Shown piece by piece: positions 55,981 through 63,808 of a DNA stretch of 64,000 nt. The stretch is taken from positions 62,001-126,000 of the forward strand of contig JAFSOZ010000013.1 in assembly GCA_017443175.1 (NCBI GenBank). Direction: 5' to 3'. This DNA comes from Bacteroidales bacterium (lineage in GTDB: Bacteria > Bacteroidota > Bacteroidia > Bacteroidales > WCHB1-69). Below the pieces are notes generated by a model that did no database searches, was not told the DNA's origin, and saw only the letters and a list, made by a program, of their open reading frames with translations. Within the stretch, counting starts at the first letter, position 1. Every line of letters begins with the position of its first letter. Position numbers and translations under genes: made by a program.

Positions 55981-57168
55981 TTAATTTATTTTCACCCTCC
56001 TTTTCCCCGTCAGCAGCACCTGCATCAACCCCCTCTTCTCCTCTTGCATGGTCGCCAGTTTTTGTTTTTGTATCTTGATTTCTTTGTCGGCAAGTTCCAA
56101 GATGGCAGAAATGGCCTTTTGTTCCTGAAGTGTTGGAATGTAGAATTTCATAGAACATAAACCATCGAAAGAAAGACTATCGCGGACACTTCCTTGTGTG
56201 TATGCAGGAATATGGCCTCTGAACCAATACGATTGCAGACATTGTAGCAGATAGTTTTTTTCAATGTTGTCGTTGGCTTTGAAAACGATGTACATGGGAC
56301 TTAAAATGCCTTCGTCGTATTCGTTTAGCATAGCCAAAGAACCAACGTTTACCCTGGATGGATTATAGGCAAATTCGCCTTGACGAACTACTTTGTAGTT
56401 GCTCGTGTTTTTGCTGGCTACAATTTTGTCGAATTGTTCTTCTTGGAGGATGAAACCTCTTGTGTTGGTAACTGATAAAACCCGGTTGCAACCATTATTT
56501 CTTCGGTTGCATTCCGAAATATAGTTGCCAAGTCTATGGAAAGAGCCTCCTTCAAACCCCTTCAACCGCTTTTCCCCAGTGAGCAACTGCTGCATAAGGC
56601 CGCGCTTGCGCAGGGTGAGTTTCTCAATCAGAGAGATCTGCTTCTCTATGGCGGTGTCCCAAAGAGAAAGAAGTGCTGCAATTTTATCTTGTTCATCTTT
56701 GAACGGTATCAACACAGGGATGTTTTCACATATTTCTCTATTTAGTTTAGGTTGAGCCGTTCCGGTGTTGTATTTGTCATAGGTTAAAGACTCTAAATAT
56801 TGGCAGATAAAGTATCTGTTGTACTGGTCTTTAGATTTGAGCACATGAGCATGATTGTTTACCCAAACTTTCCCGCTTACTAAAAAAGCCAATGGGGTAC
56901 TTCGGTTGATGATATTAGCACCATCTTCTCCCAGCAGAATTAAATCATCATCAAAAAGATAATCATTAACATAATCAATAATGCCAGAGGCTCCATAGTA
57001 TGGAAATTCACCTTTCATCTTCACCCTTTCTGCATCTTTAATTGGGACTCGCTGAGAATCAAAGAAAGTGCATACTTCTCCCAGTCTTTTCACTTCCCAA
57101 TCTTCGGGAATGGGGCCGAGGGACGAGGGCTTGTAGCCGGAGGGAGCATGAGTGGGTTGTTTAGTCAT
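55981..57168 (-). CDS. hsdS: Type I restriction enzyme, specificity subunit
   Basis: A 395-aa subunit that selects the DNA target. Two target-recognition domains (~20-185 and ~205-370), each followed by a conserved helix: LRKRGLMQQLLTGEKRLKGF near 187-206 and EEKRGLMQVLLTGKRRVK near 375-393, the two halves of the classic internal repeat. The N-terminus GYKPSSLGPIPEDWEVKRLGE is typical. It is intact and probably the main S subunit for hsdM and hsdR. It is separated from hsdM by four cargo genes. Confidence 0.95.
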   Translation of the reverse strand: MTKQPTHAPSGYKPSSLGPIPEDWEVKRLGEVCTFFDSQRVPIKDAERVKMKGEFPYYGASGIIDYVNDYLFDDDLILLGEDGANIINRSTPLAFLVSGKVWVNNHAHVLKSKDQYNRYFICQYLESLTYDKYNTGTAQPKLNREICENIPVLIPFKDEQDKIAALLSLWDTAIEKQISLIEKLTLRKRGLMQQLLTGEKRLKGFEGGSFHRLGNYISECNRRNNGCNRVLSVTNTRGFILQEEQFDKIVASKNTSNYKVVRQGEFAYNPSRVNVGSLAMLNEYDEGILSPMYIVFKANDNIEKNYLLQCLQSYWFRGHIPAYTQGSVRDSLSFDGLCSMKFYIPTLQEQKAISAILELADKEIKIQKQKLATMQEEKRGLMQVLLTGKRRVKIN

Positions 57169-57187
57169 AATCTTTATTTAAGGATCT

Positions 57188-58234
57188 TTAATTGTTAAAG
57201 TAAAAAGGACAAAATCTATTCTTGTCGTAATTTAATTTTAAATAATTGTAGTTGCTATAAAAAGCTTGAGATGTTTTCTCAGAGTCTGAAATAGTAGAGA
57301 ATATTTGTTCTACCTCATTTACATAATCATCATCCTTGTTATATTTGCCAGCAATTTTACAAACGATACTAAATAAAGAGAACTCCTCCTTGTTGTTTGC
57401 ATAATTGTTCATAATCTCATCAGTGTCAGATTGAATTTTGTTTATAGCTAATCTAATTGATTGTTCGTCATTAATCCATTTTGATGAAGTGACCTGCATA
57501 ATCCCCAGTGTATGTGGTTTTCTAGTTAATAAAAAATGACCATATTCCATCCATCTAATAATTCTGGGGCGGTTAAAATTCTCATATATCATTATTGAAT
57601 AAACCATTTGGCTAAAAAAAAGATTGTTGCATTCTTTTGAAACCACCTTGTTATATTTTGCTTCGAGGTGCGAGTGTGTGTTCTTTATATAATTGTCTTT
57701 TCTCGACAGAGTGCCTTCTCTATCAAAAACCATATTGTTAATCACGCTATACAAGAACAATATAATCAAAACCCACATTTCGTCACGTAACGCTTCAGGA
57801 TCTGGCAGTATCACATCAACTTTATCTATAATTTTATATAGATATATTGATAAACCTATTGAGGCTATCCAATATAAAATTTGTGTCTTCCAATTAGTTA
57901 GTGAAAGCCTCCCATAGATCAGTATTACAAAAAGCCTGAATATCCAATAATAAACTACTATCAAATAGCAATATGAAGCTAATTGTTCGCAATTTATCGA
58001 TTGCACTAGGGCGACGAATAAGACCATAAGTATCACGGGAGCTATTGCTTTGAATAAAAAATTAAATGCTGGATACGATTCATCTTTAATAACCATAGAC
58101 ATTTGCAGATATCCAACGGAAACAGATTTAGCCCCGATCCAGTTGATAATAAAAAACATAACAATGGCAACCACTATATGAGTGATTGCAAGTGTCAAAG
58201 TATAATTTGAAAAAAATGCACTTAGATTTTCCAT
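57188..58234 (-). CDS. 5-TM protein with lytic-transglycosylase-like C-terminal domain (R-M island cargo)
   Basis: A 348-aa AT-rich gene with helices at ~12-34, 58-78, 87-107, 117-134 and 152-168. The C-terminal ~170 residues carry three short motifs in the order of soluble lytic transglycosylases/lysozyme-fold enzymes: Glu218 in YENFNRP (compare ESxFNP), GIMQV at 244-248 (compare GLMQI) and YNKDDDYVNEV at 298-308 (compare YNxG...YVxxV). This suggests a peptidoglycan-cleaving domain. Positive-inside counting tentatively places the domain in the cytoplasm, which would need explaining. It is adjacent to an hsdS remnant. Assignment by motif reading, not by search. Confidence 0.55.
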   Translation of the reverse strand: MENLSAFFSNYTLTLAITHIVVAIVMFFIINWIGAKSVSVGYLQMSMVIKDESYPAFNFLFKAIAPVILMVLFVALVQSINCEQLASYCYLIVVYYWIFRLFVILIYGRLSLTNWKTQILYWIASIGLSIYLYKIIDKVDVILPDPEALRDEMWVLIILFLYSVINNMVFDREGTLSRKDNYIKNTHSHLEAKYNKVVSKECNNLFFSQMVYSIMIYENFNRPRIIRWMEYGHFLLTRKPHTLGIMQVTSSKWINDEQSIRLAINKIQSDTDEIMNNYANNKEEFSLFSIVCKIAGKYNKDDDYVNEVEQIFSTISDSEKTSQAFYSNYNYLKLNYDKNRFCPFYFNN

Positions 58235-58276
58235 AATTGCTTATCGTTAATTAATTGTCTGCTATTCATTTGATAC

Positions 58277-58342
58277 CTACCACTTTCCGATTTTTCGAAA
58301 TAAGAGCGAGGGCTTGTAGCCGATGGGGATATTGCTAATCAT
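58277..58342 (-). pseudogene. hsdS N-terminal remnant (21 codons)
   Basis: An ATG overlapping the stop of the 205-aa gene (ATGATTAG) opens MISNIPIGYKPSLL and stops after 21 codons. It resembles the HsdS N-terminus, matching THAPSGYKPSSLGPIPEDW of the intact hsdS at NIPxGYKPS. The rest of the gene is missing. It marks a recombination boundary next to the transglycosylase-like gene. Confidence 0.6.
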
Positions 58343-58952
58343 TTTTGTCATATTTAACTTTAGAACATAAGGCATTATAAATGATTTCGTATTTGCATCT
58401 TATTAATTCGTAACACGATGATGATCGAATCTCGTTATCGTATGTGCAAATGTCTTTTATTTTTTCAGATTTAAAATCATCTTCCTCGAAACTTAAAGTA
58501 TTTGTTTGCTCCAAAGCTTTTAATAAAGGCTCTACATTTAACGGGGATTCTAATTGCATGGAATAATTCAGGGCTGATAAAAAATAGCGAAATGCATCTA
58601 AATAATTTTTCTCTTTGCAAGCATCATTCCCTAAAATATAGGAAATCAAATGCTGGGACTTCCCTGTTTGTTGTTTTGCGGTATGTTCTAAAAGCTCCAA
58701 TTTTTCTTTCAAAGTACTCAGTTTTTCGATTTGGCTTTTTATTTCTATACTGTTGTAAATCTGCCATCCAACGGCTAAAGTCACAATAATTGCGAGCAGT
58801 GCAACTATAACTCCAACAAAGGAATCAAGACTGACCACAGAAAAACCGCCAACATTACAGCACCATAAAATTAAAATGGTGATAGAGATGACTAACGATA
58901 AATATGAACAAAAATGTGCTAAATTCCATTTTTTATTTTTCGTGTTTTCCAT
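58335..58952 (-). CDS. 2-TM protein with coiled coil, function unknown (R-M island cargo)
   Basis: 205 aa; two adjacent transmembrane helices (~14-36 and 43-65), a coiled coil (SQIEKLSTLKEKLELLEHTAKQ, ~73-94, quoted here only in part) and a helical C-terminal domain with a TPR-like look (AFRYFLSALNYSMQL). AT-rich. Unrecognised. Its stop region contains the start of the hsdS remnant, so hsdS was probably once its direct downstream neighbour. Confidence 0.68.
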   Translation of the reverse strand: MENTKNKKWNLAHFCSYLSLVISITILILWCCNVGGFSVVSLDSFVGVIVALLAIIVTLAVGWQIYNSIEIKSQIEKLSTLKEKLELLEHTAKQQTGKSQHLISYILGNDACKEKNYLDAFRYFLSALNYSMQLESPLNVEPLLKALEQTNTLSFEEDDFKSEKIKDICTYDNEIRSSSCYELIRCKYEIIYNALCSKVKYDKND

Positions 58953-59002
58953 AATAACATCCTTTCTTTTTTATAATGATTTTGTATTAAAATAATTGTT
59001 AT

Positions 59003-59557
59003 TTAGTATAACAACTCCTTTCCTTTTTCCGTCACATACCAGTGTCCCGACTTGTCGGAGCCTTCCCGGACAATGAGGAATAACTCTGACATTGTTTTAA
59101 TGTGTCTCGCGATAGTTCTTCGCGATAGCTTTGTTTCCAAAGCAAGTTCCTCGTAGGTTATAAACACATTCTGATCTATTAGTTGAAGAATCTGTTTTAC
59201 AGTGCCATTTACAGTGCCATCAGTATCATTTACAGGGTCATTTTTCGATACAATCTTCTTATTATCAGCATCTTTTACACCGTCATTTACAGTGTCATTT
59301 ACACCGTCATTTTCGCGAAACAAGCCCTTGCGCCGGGTAATGTAAACCGACATTCCGCCCATCTCCTCCTTGTAAACGGGGGCTTCCAAACCGCTGGCTA
59401 CAAACTCATCTCTGATTTTATCAATGCCACGTCCCCACGATTCAATGAAGCCGGCCAAATAGAACACTCTGGCAATAAGCCGGTTGCGCGGGCACGAGCT
59501 GTGTGCGCCCATAAACTGCTCAAAAGTGATGCCGTCGGGAATACTATTGACAATCAT
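59003..59557 (-). CDS. Truncated HATPase_c_4/winged-helix protein with NDxV repeat linker
   Basis: 184 aa matching the C-terminal part of AlbA_2/HATPase_c_4 proteins (NSIPDGITFEQFMGAHSSCPRN, FYLAGFIESWGRGIDKI), which normally have ~300 more residues at the N-terminus. A C-terminal winged helix follows (YEELALETKLSRRTIARHIKTM). Between them is a linker of tetrapeptides NDxV (VNDGVNDTVNDGV type) encoded by 12-bp tandem repeats at 59196-59240 and 59274-59309. The ATG overlaps the dinD stop as ATGA, so translation is coupled. A fragment kept as a regulator, or a decaying gene. Confidence 0.7.
   Translation of the reverse strand: MIVNSIPDGITFEQFMGAHSSCPRNRLIARVFYLAGFIESWGRGIDKIRDEFVASGLEAPVYKEEMGGMSVYITRRKGLFRENDGVNDTVNDGVKDADNKKIVSKNDPVNDTDGTVNGTVKQILQLIDQNVFITYEELALETKLSRRTIARHIKTMSELFLIVREGSDKSGHWYVTEKGKELLY
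59196..59309. repeat. 12-bp in-frame tandem repeats in the linker
   Basis: Six copies of TTTACA(G/C)(T/C)G(C/T)CA in two clusters (59196-59240, 59274-59309), separated by unique sequence. The unit is a multiple of three bases, so copy-number change would alter linker length without a frameshift. Confidence 0.85.
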
Positions 59558-60417
59558 TTGTCGTCGGATTTTTCGTTTTTCTCCTTTAATTGTTTCTGCT
59601 TTTTTCTTTCAACAGCCTTGATATTCTCCGCCGTTGGGAGATTTTCGGGCATGGTTCCGCCCAATTCTTTGATGGTTTGGCGCACCTTGGCACCGACCTC
59701 ATAGTGTGTCATATTGGCCTTCTGTTTCCCTTTGATATTCTCCCTCTTCAACTTTTCTTCGGTCTGGGTGGCACGAAAAAGATTGGCCGCCAATTCCGTA
59801 CTGCCCATGTGGTCCAATATCTTCTGGCTCTTCTTCAGTCCTTTCCTCGCATGAATGTCTTTCGCGGTCAATCCGCCATATAATCCTTGATATCCGTAAT
59901 TCTGAAAGATGGCATAATCTCTTGAGTCTATCACACCGGCATCTTTGGCTGCACTCGCCAATAGGGAGTTGTGTGTCTGCAATTCTGCACGAAGAAACAA
60001 CCGCTTTTCTTCCTCTGTGGAGAGTTCTTGATATTCTTTCATCTGCTGAACTTCCGCAATACGAGTCTGAATAGCGAAGTAGGTCTGACCTTGCGCCACT
60101 ATCTTCTTGCTCGGATCTGCATTTTGCACTATCAAGTAGCATGCATATCTTGATAATTTGACAGAATCCACCTGACGTTCACCGCCTTTTCCTATCACTA
60201 TCATTTCGGTGATGTCAACGAAATGATCATTCACTAGAATTCCACTATTTAGACATGCTTCTTTGGCTTTTCCCACTACAGTAACGAAATTTCTGTAGTC
60301 TGCATATTCCAACACTTTTGCAAGTTTACGAGAATTCCAGTACTCATTACCATTAATGTCAACTTCTTTAATACTTTCAAAAGTCGATACTGCTTTTTTT
60401 GTTAGTTTTTCGCCCAT
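59554..60417 (-). CDS. dinD: DinD-family DNA damage-inducible protein
   Basis: A 287-aa protein of the DinD/BRO-N group. The N-terminal BRO-like domain includes EYWNSRKLAKVLEYADYRNF near 26-45 and VKLSRYACYLIVQNADPSKK near 87-106; the DinD part has AGVIDSRDYAIFQNYGYQGLYGG. In E. coli DinD inhibits RecA; members are frequent passengers of type I R-M operons. It begins 64 bases after hsdM, with a hairpin in the gap. No LexA box recognised. Confidence 0.92.
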   Translation of the reverse strand: MGEKLTKKAVSTFESIKEVDINGNEYWNSRKLAKVLEYADYRNFVTVVGKAKEACLNSGILVNDHFVDITEMIVIGKGGERQVDSVKLSRYACYLIVQNADPSKKIVAQGQTYFAIQTRIAEVQQMKEYQELSTEEEKRLFLRAELQTHNSLLASAAKDAGVIDSRDYAIFQNYGYQGLYGGLTAKDIHARKGLKKSQKILDHMGSTELAANLFRATQTEEKLKRENIKGKQKANMTHYEVGAKVRQTIKELGGTMPENLPTAENIKAVERKKQKQLKEKNEKSDDK

Positions 60418-60450
60418 ATTTTCTTGGTTTTTAGTTATTTATATATAATT

Positions 60451-60478
60451 ATCATATTGTTGACACCAACGATATGAT
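60451..60478. other. 12-bp inverted repeat between hsdM and dinD
   Basis: Arms pair 60451-60462 with 60467-60478 (one G-T) around ACAC. It lies 3 bases after the hsdM stop. It may attenuate transcription or mark an operator; there is no T-run on the minus strand. Confidence 0.45.
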
Positions 60479-60481
60479 CAG

Positions 60482-62011
60482 TTAATACCCCAACTCCTTC
60501 AAATACTCCTTCATTTTCCCCTGTACCTCAGCTAGTTCCGTCTCCAACTGTTCGATCTCTTTCTGCACGGCGGGGATGTCGATTTCGGCTTCCTCCTCGT
60601 AGGTATCGACATAGCGCGGGATGTTGAGATTGTAGTCGTTCTCGCGGATTTCGGCGGGAGTGGCCACGTAGGCGTATTTGTCCTCTACCACGCCGGGCTG
60701 CAACTCGCCATTGGCAAACTTGCGATAAACTCCCACGATGTGCTCAATGTCCTGCGAACGGAGCTTGTTCTGGTTCTTGCCGTTCTCGTACTCGCGACTG
60801 GCATCGATGAACAGCACGTTTTCGGAGCCACGTCCCTTGCGGAAGATGGCGATGGCCGCAGGGATGCCCGTGCCGTAGAACAGGTTGGCAGGCAGACCGA
60901 TGACTGCCTCCAAAATATGCTCGTTTTCAAGAATATACTGGCGGATTTTACCTTCGCTGCCGCCACGGAACAACACGCCGAGAGGGATAATCACGCCCAC
61001 CTTGCCGCCGTTGTCGTCGGCCACCTCCAACATGTGGCTGATGAAGGCCCAGTCGCCCTTGCTCTTGGGCGGAATACCACGCCAGAAGCGGTTGTACGGG
61101 TCGCCCGCAGCCTCTTCCGCACCCCATTTGTCGAGGCTGAACGGCGGATTGGCCACCACCGTGTCAAACTTCATCAGCTTGTCGTTGGTCTTCAGCTTCG
61201 GGTTGCGCAACGTGTCGCCCCAGCGGATGATAGCATTGTCGAAGCCGTGCAGGAACATGTTCATCATCGCCAGCGCCCACGTGCTGCCGTTGACCTCTTG
61301 TCCATATAGCGAGAAGTTGTTGTTATCCACCTCTTTACCCGCCTTAATCAACAGGGAACCAGAACCGCAGGTGACATCGCAGATGCGTGCACCCAGGTTG
61401 CTTTTGGTGAGTTTGGCGAGTAGGGTGGAGACCTCTGCTGGGGTGAAAAAGTCTCCAGCCTTCTTGCCCGCCTCCCCAGCAAAGGTGGAAACGAGGTACA
61501 TATAGGCATCACCGATGATGTCGTTGTTTTCCAAATGCGATTCGTCCAACTCCACACCCTTGAAATCCTGCAAGAGATTACGCAGACGGGCATTTTTCTC
61601 CTTCGTTTCACCCAAATTGGCGCTGTTGAAGCTGATATTACGGAAGATGCTGCTGCCATCTTCGCTGCTCATTTTCTCCCGGTTGGCATCCTCTAAATCA
61701 GCCAGCGCCTCATCAATCAGTTCGCCGATATTGGTGGCGTTACGATGCTCATAGAGAAAATCGAACGAGCTCTTTTCGGGTACCACAAACCGCTCATGAC
61801 GCATAGCACGCTCAGCGCGTTCCTTGTCGCCTTCGTATTTGTCCAAATAATCGTTCAGTTTCGATTTATAGACGTCGCTCACGTATTTCAAGAACAGCAT
61901 CGTGAGGATGTAATCTTTGTACTGGCTCGGGTCGATAACGCCGCGAAAGGTGTCGCACGCTTTCCAAACGGTGCGGTTGATGTCTTCTTGGGTAACTTTC
62001 TTATTTTCCAT
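60482..62011 (-). CDS. hsdM: Type I restriction enzyme, methylase subunit
   Basis: A 509-aa N6-adenine methyltransferase. The N-terminal helical domain opens VWKACDTFRGVIDPSQYKDY near 15-34. SAM site: FFTPAEVSTLLAKL near 190 and DVTCGSGSLLIKAG near 213-226; catalytic motif NPPFSLDKWG near 289-298. C-terminal helices contact HsdS. Intact. It starts one base after the half-HsdS gene, so the two are translated together. Confidence 0.97.
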   Translation of the reverse strand: MENKKVTQEDINRTVWKACDTFRGVIDPSQYKDYILTMLFLKYVSDVYKSKLNDYLDKYEGDKERAERAMRHERFVVPEKSSFDFLYEHRNATNIGELIDEALADLEDANREKMSSEDGSSIFRNISFNSANLGETKEKNARLRNLLQDFKGVELDESHLENNDIIGDAYMYLVSTFAGEAGKKAGDFFTPAEVSTLLAKLTKSNLGARICDVTCGSGSLLIKAGKEVDNNNFSLYGQEVNGSTWALAMMNMFLHGFDNAIIRWGDTLRNPKLKTNDKLMKFDTVVANPPFSLDKWGAEEAAGDPYNRFWRGIPPKSKGDWAFISHMLEVADDNGGKVGVIIPLGVLFRGGSEGKIRQYILENEHILEAVIGLPANLFYGTGIPAAIAIFRKGRGSENVLFIDASREYENGKNQNKLRSQDIEHIVGVYRKFANGELQPGVVEDKYAYVATPAEIRENDYNLNIPRYVDTYEEEAEIDIPAVQKEIEQLETELAEVQGKMKEYLKELGY

Positions 62012-62012
62012 A

Positions 62013-62561
62013 CTACTTACTTATTTCATTGATTAACAACTGATTGACAATGCTTGCACGTTTCTCCGCAAGGGCATTGATTAAATAGGTTTCCCGTTTC
62101 TGAAGTTTGGATATTTCCATCACTTTCTGTTGGGTGACTTTATCCGGAACGGGGATTTCAAGTTCTTCTAAGGTGGATTTATGGATAAGCGGGGTGGCGC
62201 TTCCAATCTGAGAAGCCCGTATTTTGCTCACCATATTGGGGTGGTTCAGGTACCAACAGACATATTCTGGCAACACCTTGTCGCTTTGCAACCGTATTAC
62301 ATATAATGTAGTAGAGGCTACCGCTTTAATATCAAGATAGAAAAGTGTGCAAAGGTAGGTCGTGCCCTTTCCCGCAAACAGCAAATCCCCCTTTTGCAGC
62401 AGATTTTTCTCCATTTTCGGATTATATTCTACAAAAGAGGCGATTTTCTCTGGAGAATCCATCGTCAGATCCTTCATTTGCATATAGGCCACCTCATCTC
62501 CCGGTGGGCTGTTGAGATAGACCCCTGATCGTATTTCTGCGATGTCTTTCAATAGTATCAT
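62013..62561 (-). CDS. Half-length HsdS-like protein (single target-recognition domain)
   Basis: 182 aa with one TRD and one conserved helix. IRSGVYLNSPPGDEVAYMQMKDL opens the TRD; GSATPLIHKSTLEELEIPVPDKVTQQKVM is the usual end-of-TRD segment, followed by LAEKRASIVNQLL. Half-S subunits can dimerise to make a palindromic-target specificity, or pair with a full S. It is the first gene of the R-M operon, directly before hsdM. Promoter element 35 bases upstream. Confidence 0.88.
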   Translation of the reverse strand: MILLKDIAEIRSGVYLNSPPGDEVAYMQMKDLTMDSPEKIASFVEYNPKMEKNLLQKGDLLFAGKGTTYLCTLFYLDIKAVASTTLYVIRLQSDKVLPEYVCWYLNHPNMVSKIRASQIGSATPLIHKSTLEELEIPVPDKVTQQKVMEISKLQKRETYLINALAEKRASIVNQLLINEISK

Positions 62562-62595
62562 AGAGTAAATCGATTACTTAATATATTTACGGTTG

Positions 62596-62603
62596 CAAAT
62601 ATA
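62596..62603 (-). promoter_or_regulatory. -7 promoter element of the R-M island operon
   Basis: TATATTTG on the minus strand, 34 bases upstream of the half-HsdS ATG and just left of the insertion sequence. Confidence 0.55.
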
Positions 62604-62679
62604 TTAAATATTTCGGTAATCAATATACTAATAATGATTTAAGGTAATGTTGCCAAAAATAGTTGGTGAGTGCCTAAAT

Positions 62680-62727
62680 AAAGGACAGGGAACTGGGCCC
62701 TTAATAGCCCTAAGTTTCCTGTCCTTT
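62680..62727. terminator. Hairpin at the transposase 3' end
   Basis: Arms 62680-62689 and 62718-62727 pair perfectly (10 bp), with further partial pairing inside. One arm lies in the last transposase codons. A run of T follows on the + strand, so it may also act for + strand transcripts. Confidence 0.6.
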
Positions 62728-63705
62728 TTTTGATGCTTGCTGCCGGAAGAAGAGATACCATTTCACATAGTTTTGGTAGTGTCTTTTTGAAAGTCCCCTG
62801 TGCAGGGAGATGTTCCCCTTCAGATGCCCGAAGAAGGATTCCAGAGCGTTGGTTGTTTTGGGCACACCGGGGTGTTCGATAAAGACAAACATGTTCGGCA
62901 GGGCTCCGCGCAGATGTGCGTAAGCCTTGTGCACCATCTTGTGGGTGAACCATTCCCGATGGGATTCCATCTTCGTTGTCCTGGTGTTGATATAGCTCAC
63001 ATACCGGTCGTGCCAGTCTGACAGCAGCCGTTTCCAATACAGCATGTCGTTGCGCGTCTCTATCCGGCTGATAAGGCATACGATCTGCCGGAGGTCCTTC
63101 CCGGCCATGCTCTGCGGATGTCGCGTGAGCCATGTCAGGCATTCCCGTTGTATGTGTGCCAGACAGCGCTGGCGCAGCGCAGCAGGACAGGCGGCGTTGA
63201 CGGCCTTGATGATGTTCTTGCCGCCATCCGAAGTGACGCTCTCTATTTCAACCCCGAGAGACTGTATGTTCCGGAGGTCCTCCTCTATCTCCTCCGCCCA
63301 TTTGTCGTCGGTGAGACGGTAGAAGAGCGTGCTCTTTACCGTCTCGTCCCGGTATAGGACCAGACAGAGCTTGTTGGGGAACCATGTCCCGTCTATCAGC
63401 AGGTTCACCCTCTCGTTGCCGCGTATGTGCCATGTCGGGTATTCCTCAAGGTACTCGTCGAACCATCTGGACAACTGACGGGGACTGTACCCGCTTAGAT
63501 CGGCGATCTGCTGGAGGGTTTGCTTGCCCATCACCCACCACTCGAACCATACGAAGCGGTTGTTCCGTGAAACGTCCTTTCTGCGGAAGGTGAACACGCT
63601 CCCGCAGTTCTTGCATTTGTAGCGCTGATGGCCCGACTGACGCCCCCATTTTATCACGTCCATAAAACCACAATGAGGGCACCTTTCTTTTCTCGTTTTT
63701 GACAT
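62710..63705 (-). CDS. Zinc-ribbon MULE/IS256-like DDE transposase
   Basis: A 331-aa transposase. The N-terminal zinc ribbon CPHCGFMDVIKWGRQSG followed by YKCKNCGSVFTF (residues ~9-41) and a helix-turn-helix (LQQIADLSGYSPRQLSRWF, ~63-81) precede an RNase H-like core with acidic residues in LLIDGTWF near 102-109, VTSDGGKNIIKAV near 158-170 and TTNALESFFGHLKG near 284-297. The C-terminal NALES motif is typical of MULE/IS256-type enzymes. It starts 5 bases after a perfect palindrome. Intact, so probably active. Confidence 0.82.
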   Translation of the reverse strand: MSKTRKERCPHCGFMDVIKWGRQSGHQRYKCKNCGSVFTFRRKDVSRNNRFVWFEWWVMGKQTLQQIADLSGYSPRQLSRWFDEYLEEYPTWHIRGNERVNLLIDGTWFPNKLCLVLYRDETVKSTLFYRLTDDKWAEEIEEDLRNIQSLGVEIESVTSDGGKNIIKAVNAACPAALRQRCLAHIQRECLTWLTRHPQSMAGKDLRQIVCLISRIETRNDMLYWKRLLSDWHDRYVSYINTRTTKMESHREWFTHKMVHKAYAHLRGALPNMFVFIEHPGVPKTTNALESFFGHLKGNISLHRGLSKRHYQNYVKWYLFFRQQASKKGQET

Positions 63706-63710
63706 AAAAA

Positions 63711-63746
63711 AGTAACTTTGATGAAAACGTTTTCATCAAAGTTACT
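63711..63746. promoter_or_regulatory. Perfect 36-bp palindrome before the transposase start
   Basis: Two fully complementary 18-base halves. Each half contains TAACTTTG, a fit to the TAnnTTTG element, on both strands. On the minus strand the palindrome is followed by six T and then the ATG at 63705, the layout of an intrinsic terminator. A transcript entering from outside would fold it; one starting inside would not. Confidence 0.75.
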
Positions 63747-63808
63747 ATATTCTGTTGATGTGCAGGGATTTAACCCCTGTTCCACCAACTACTTTTGTCT
63801 ATTATACC

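Noticed and set aside
63755..63790. tRNA-like end (CAGGGATTTAACCCCTGTTCCACCA)-type stretch, read only in part
   Set aside because: There is no acceptor partner, D-arm or anticodon arm. It overlaps the right end of the insertion sequence.
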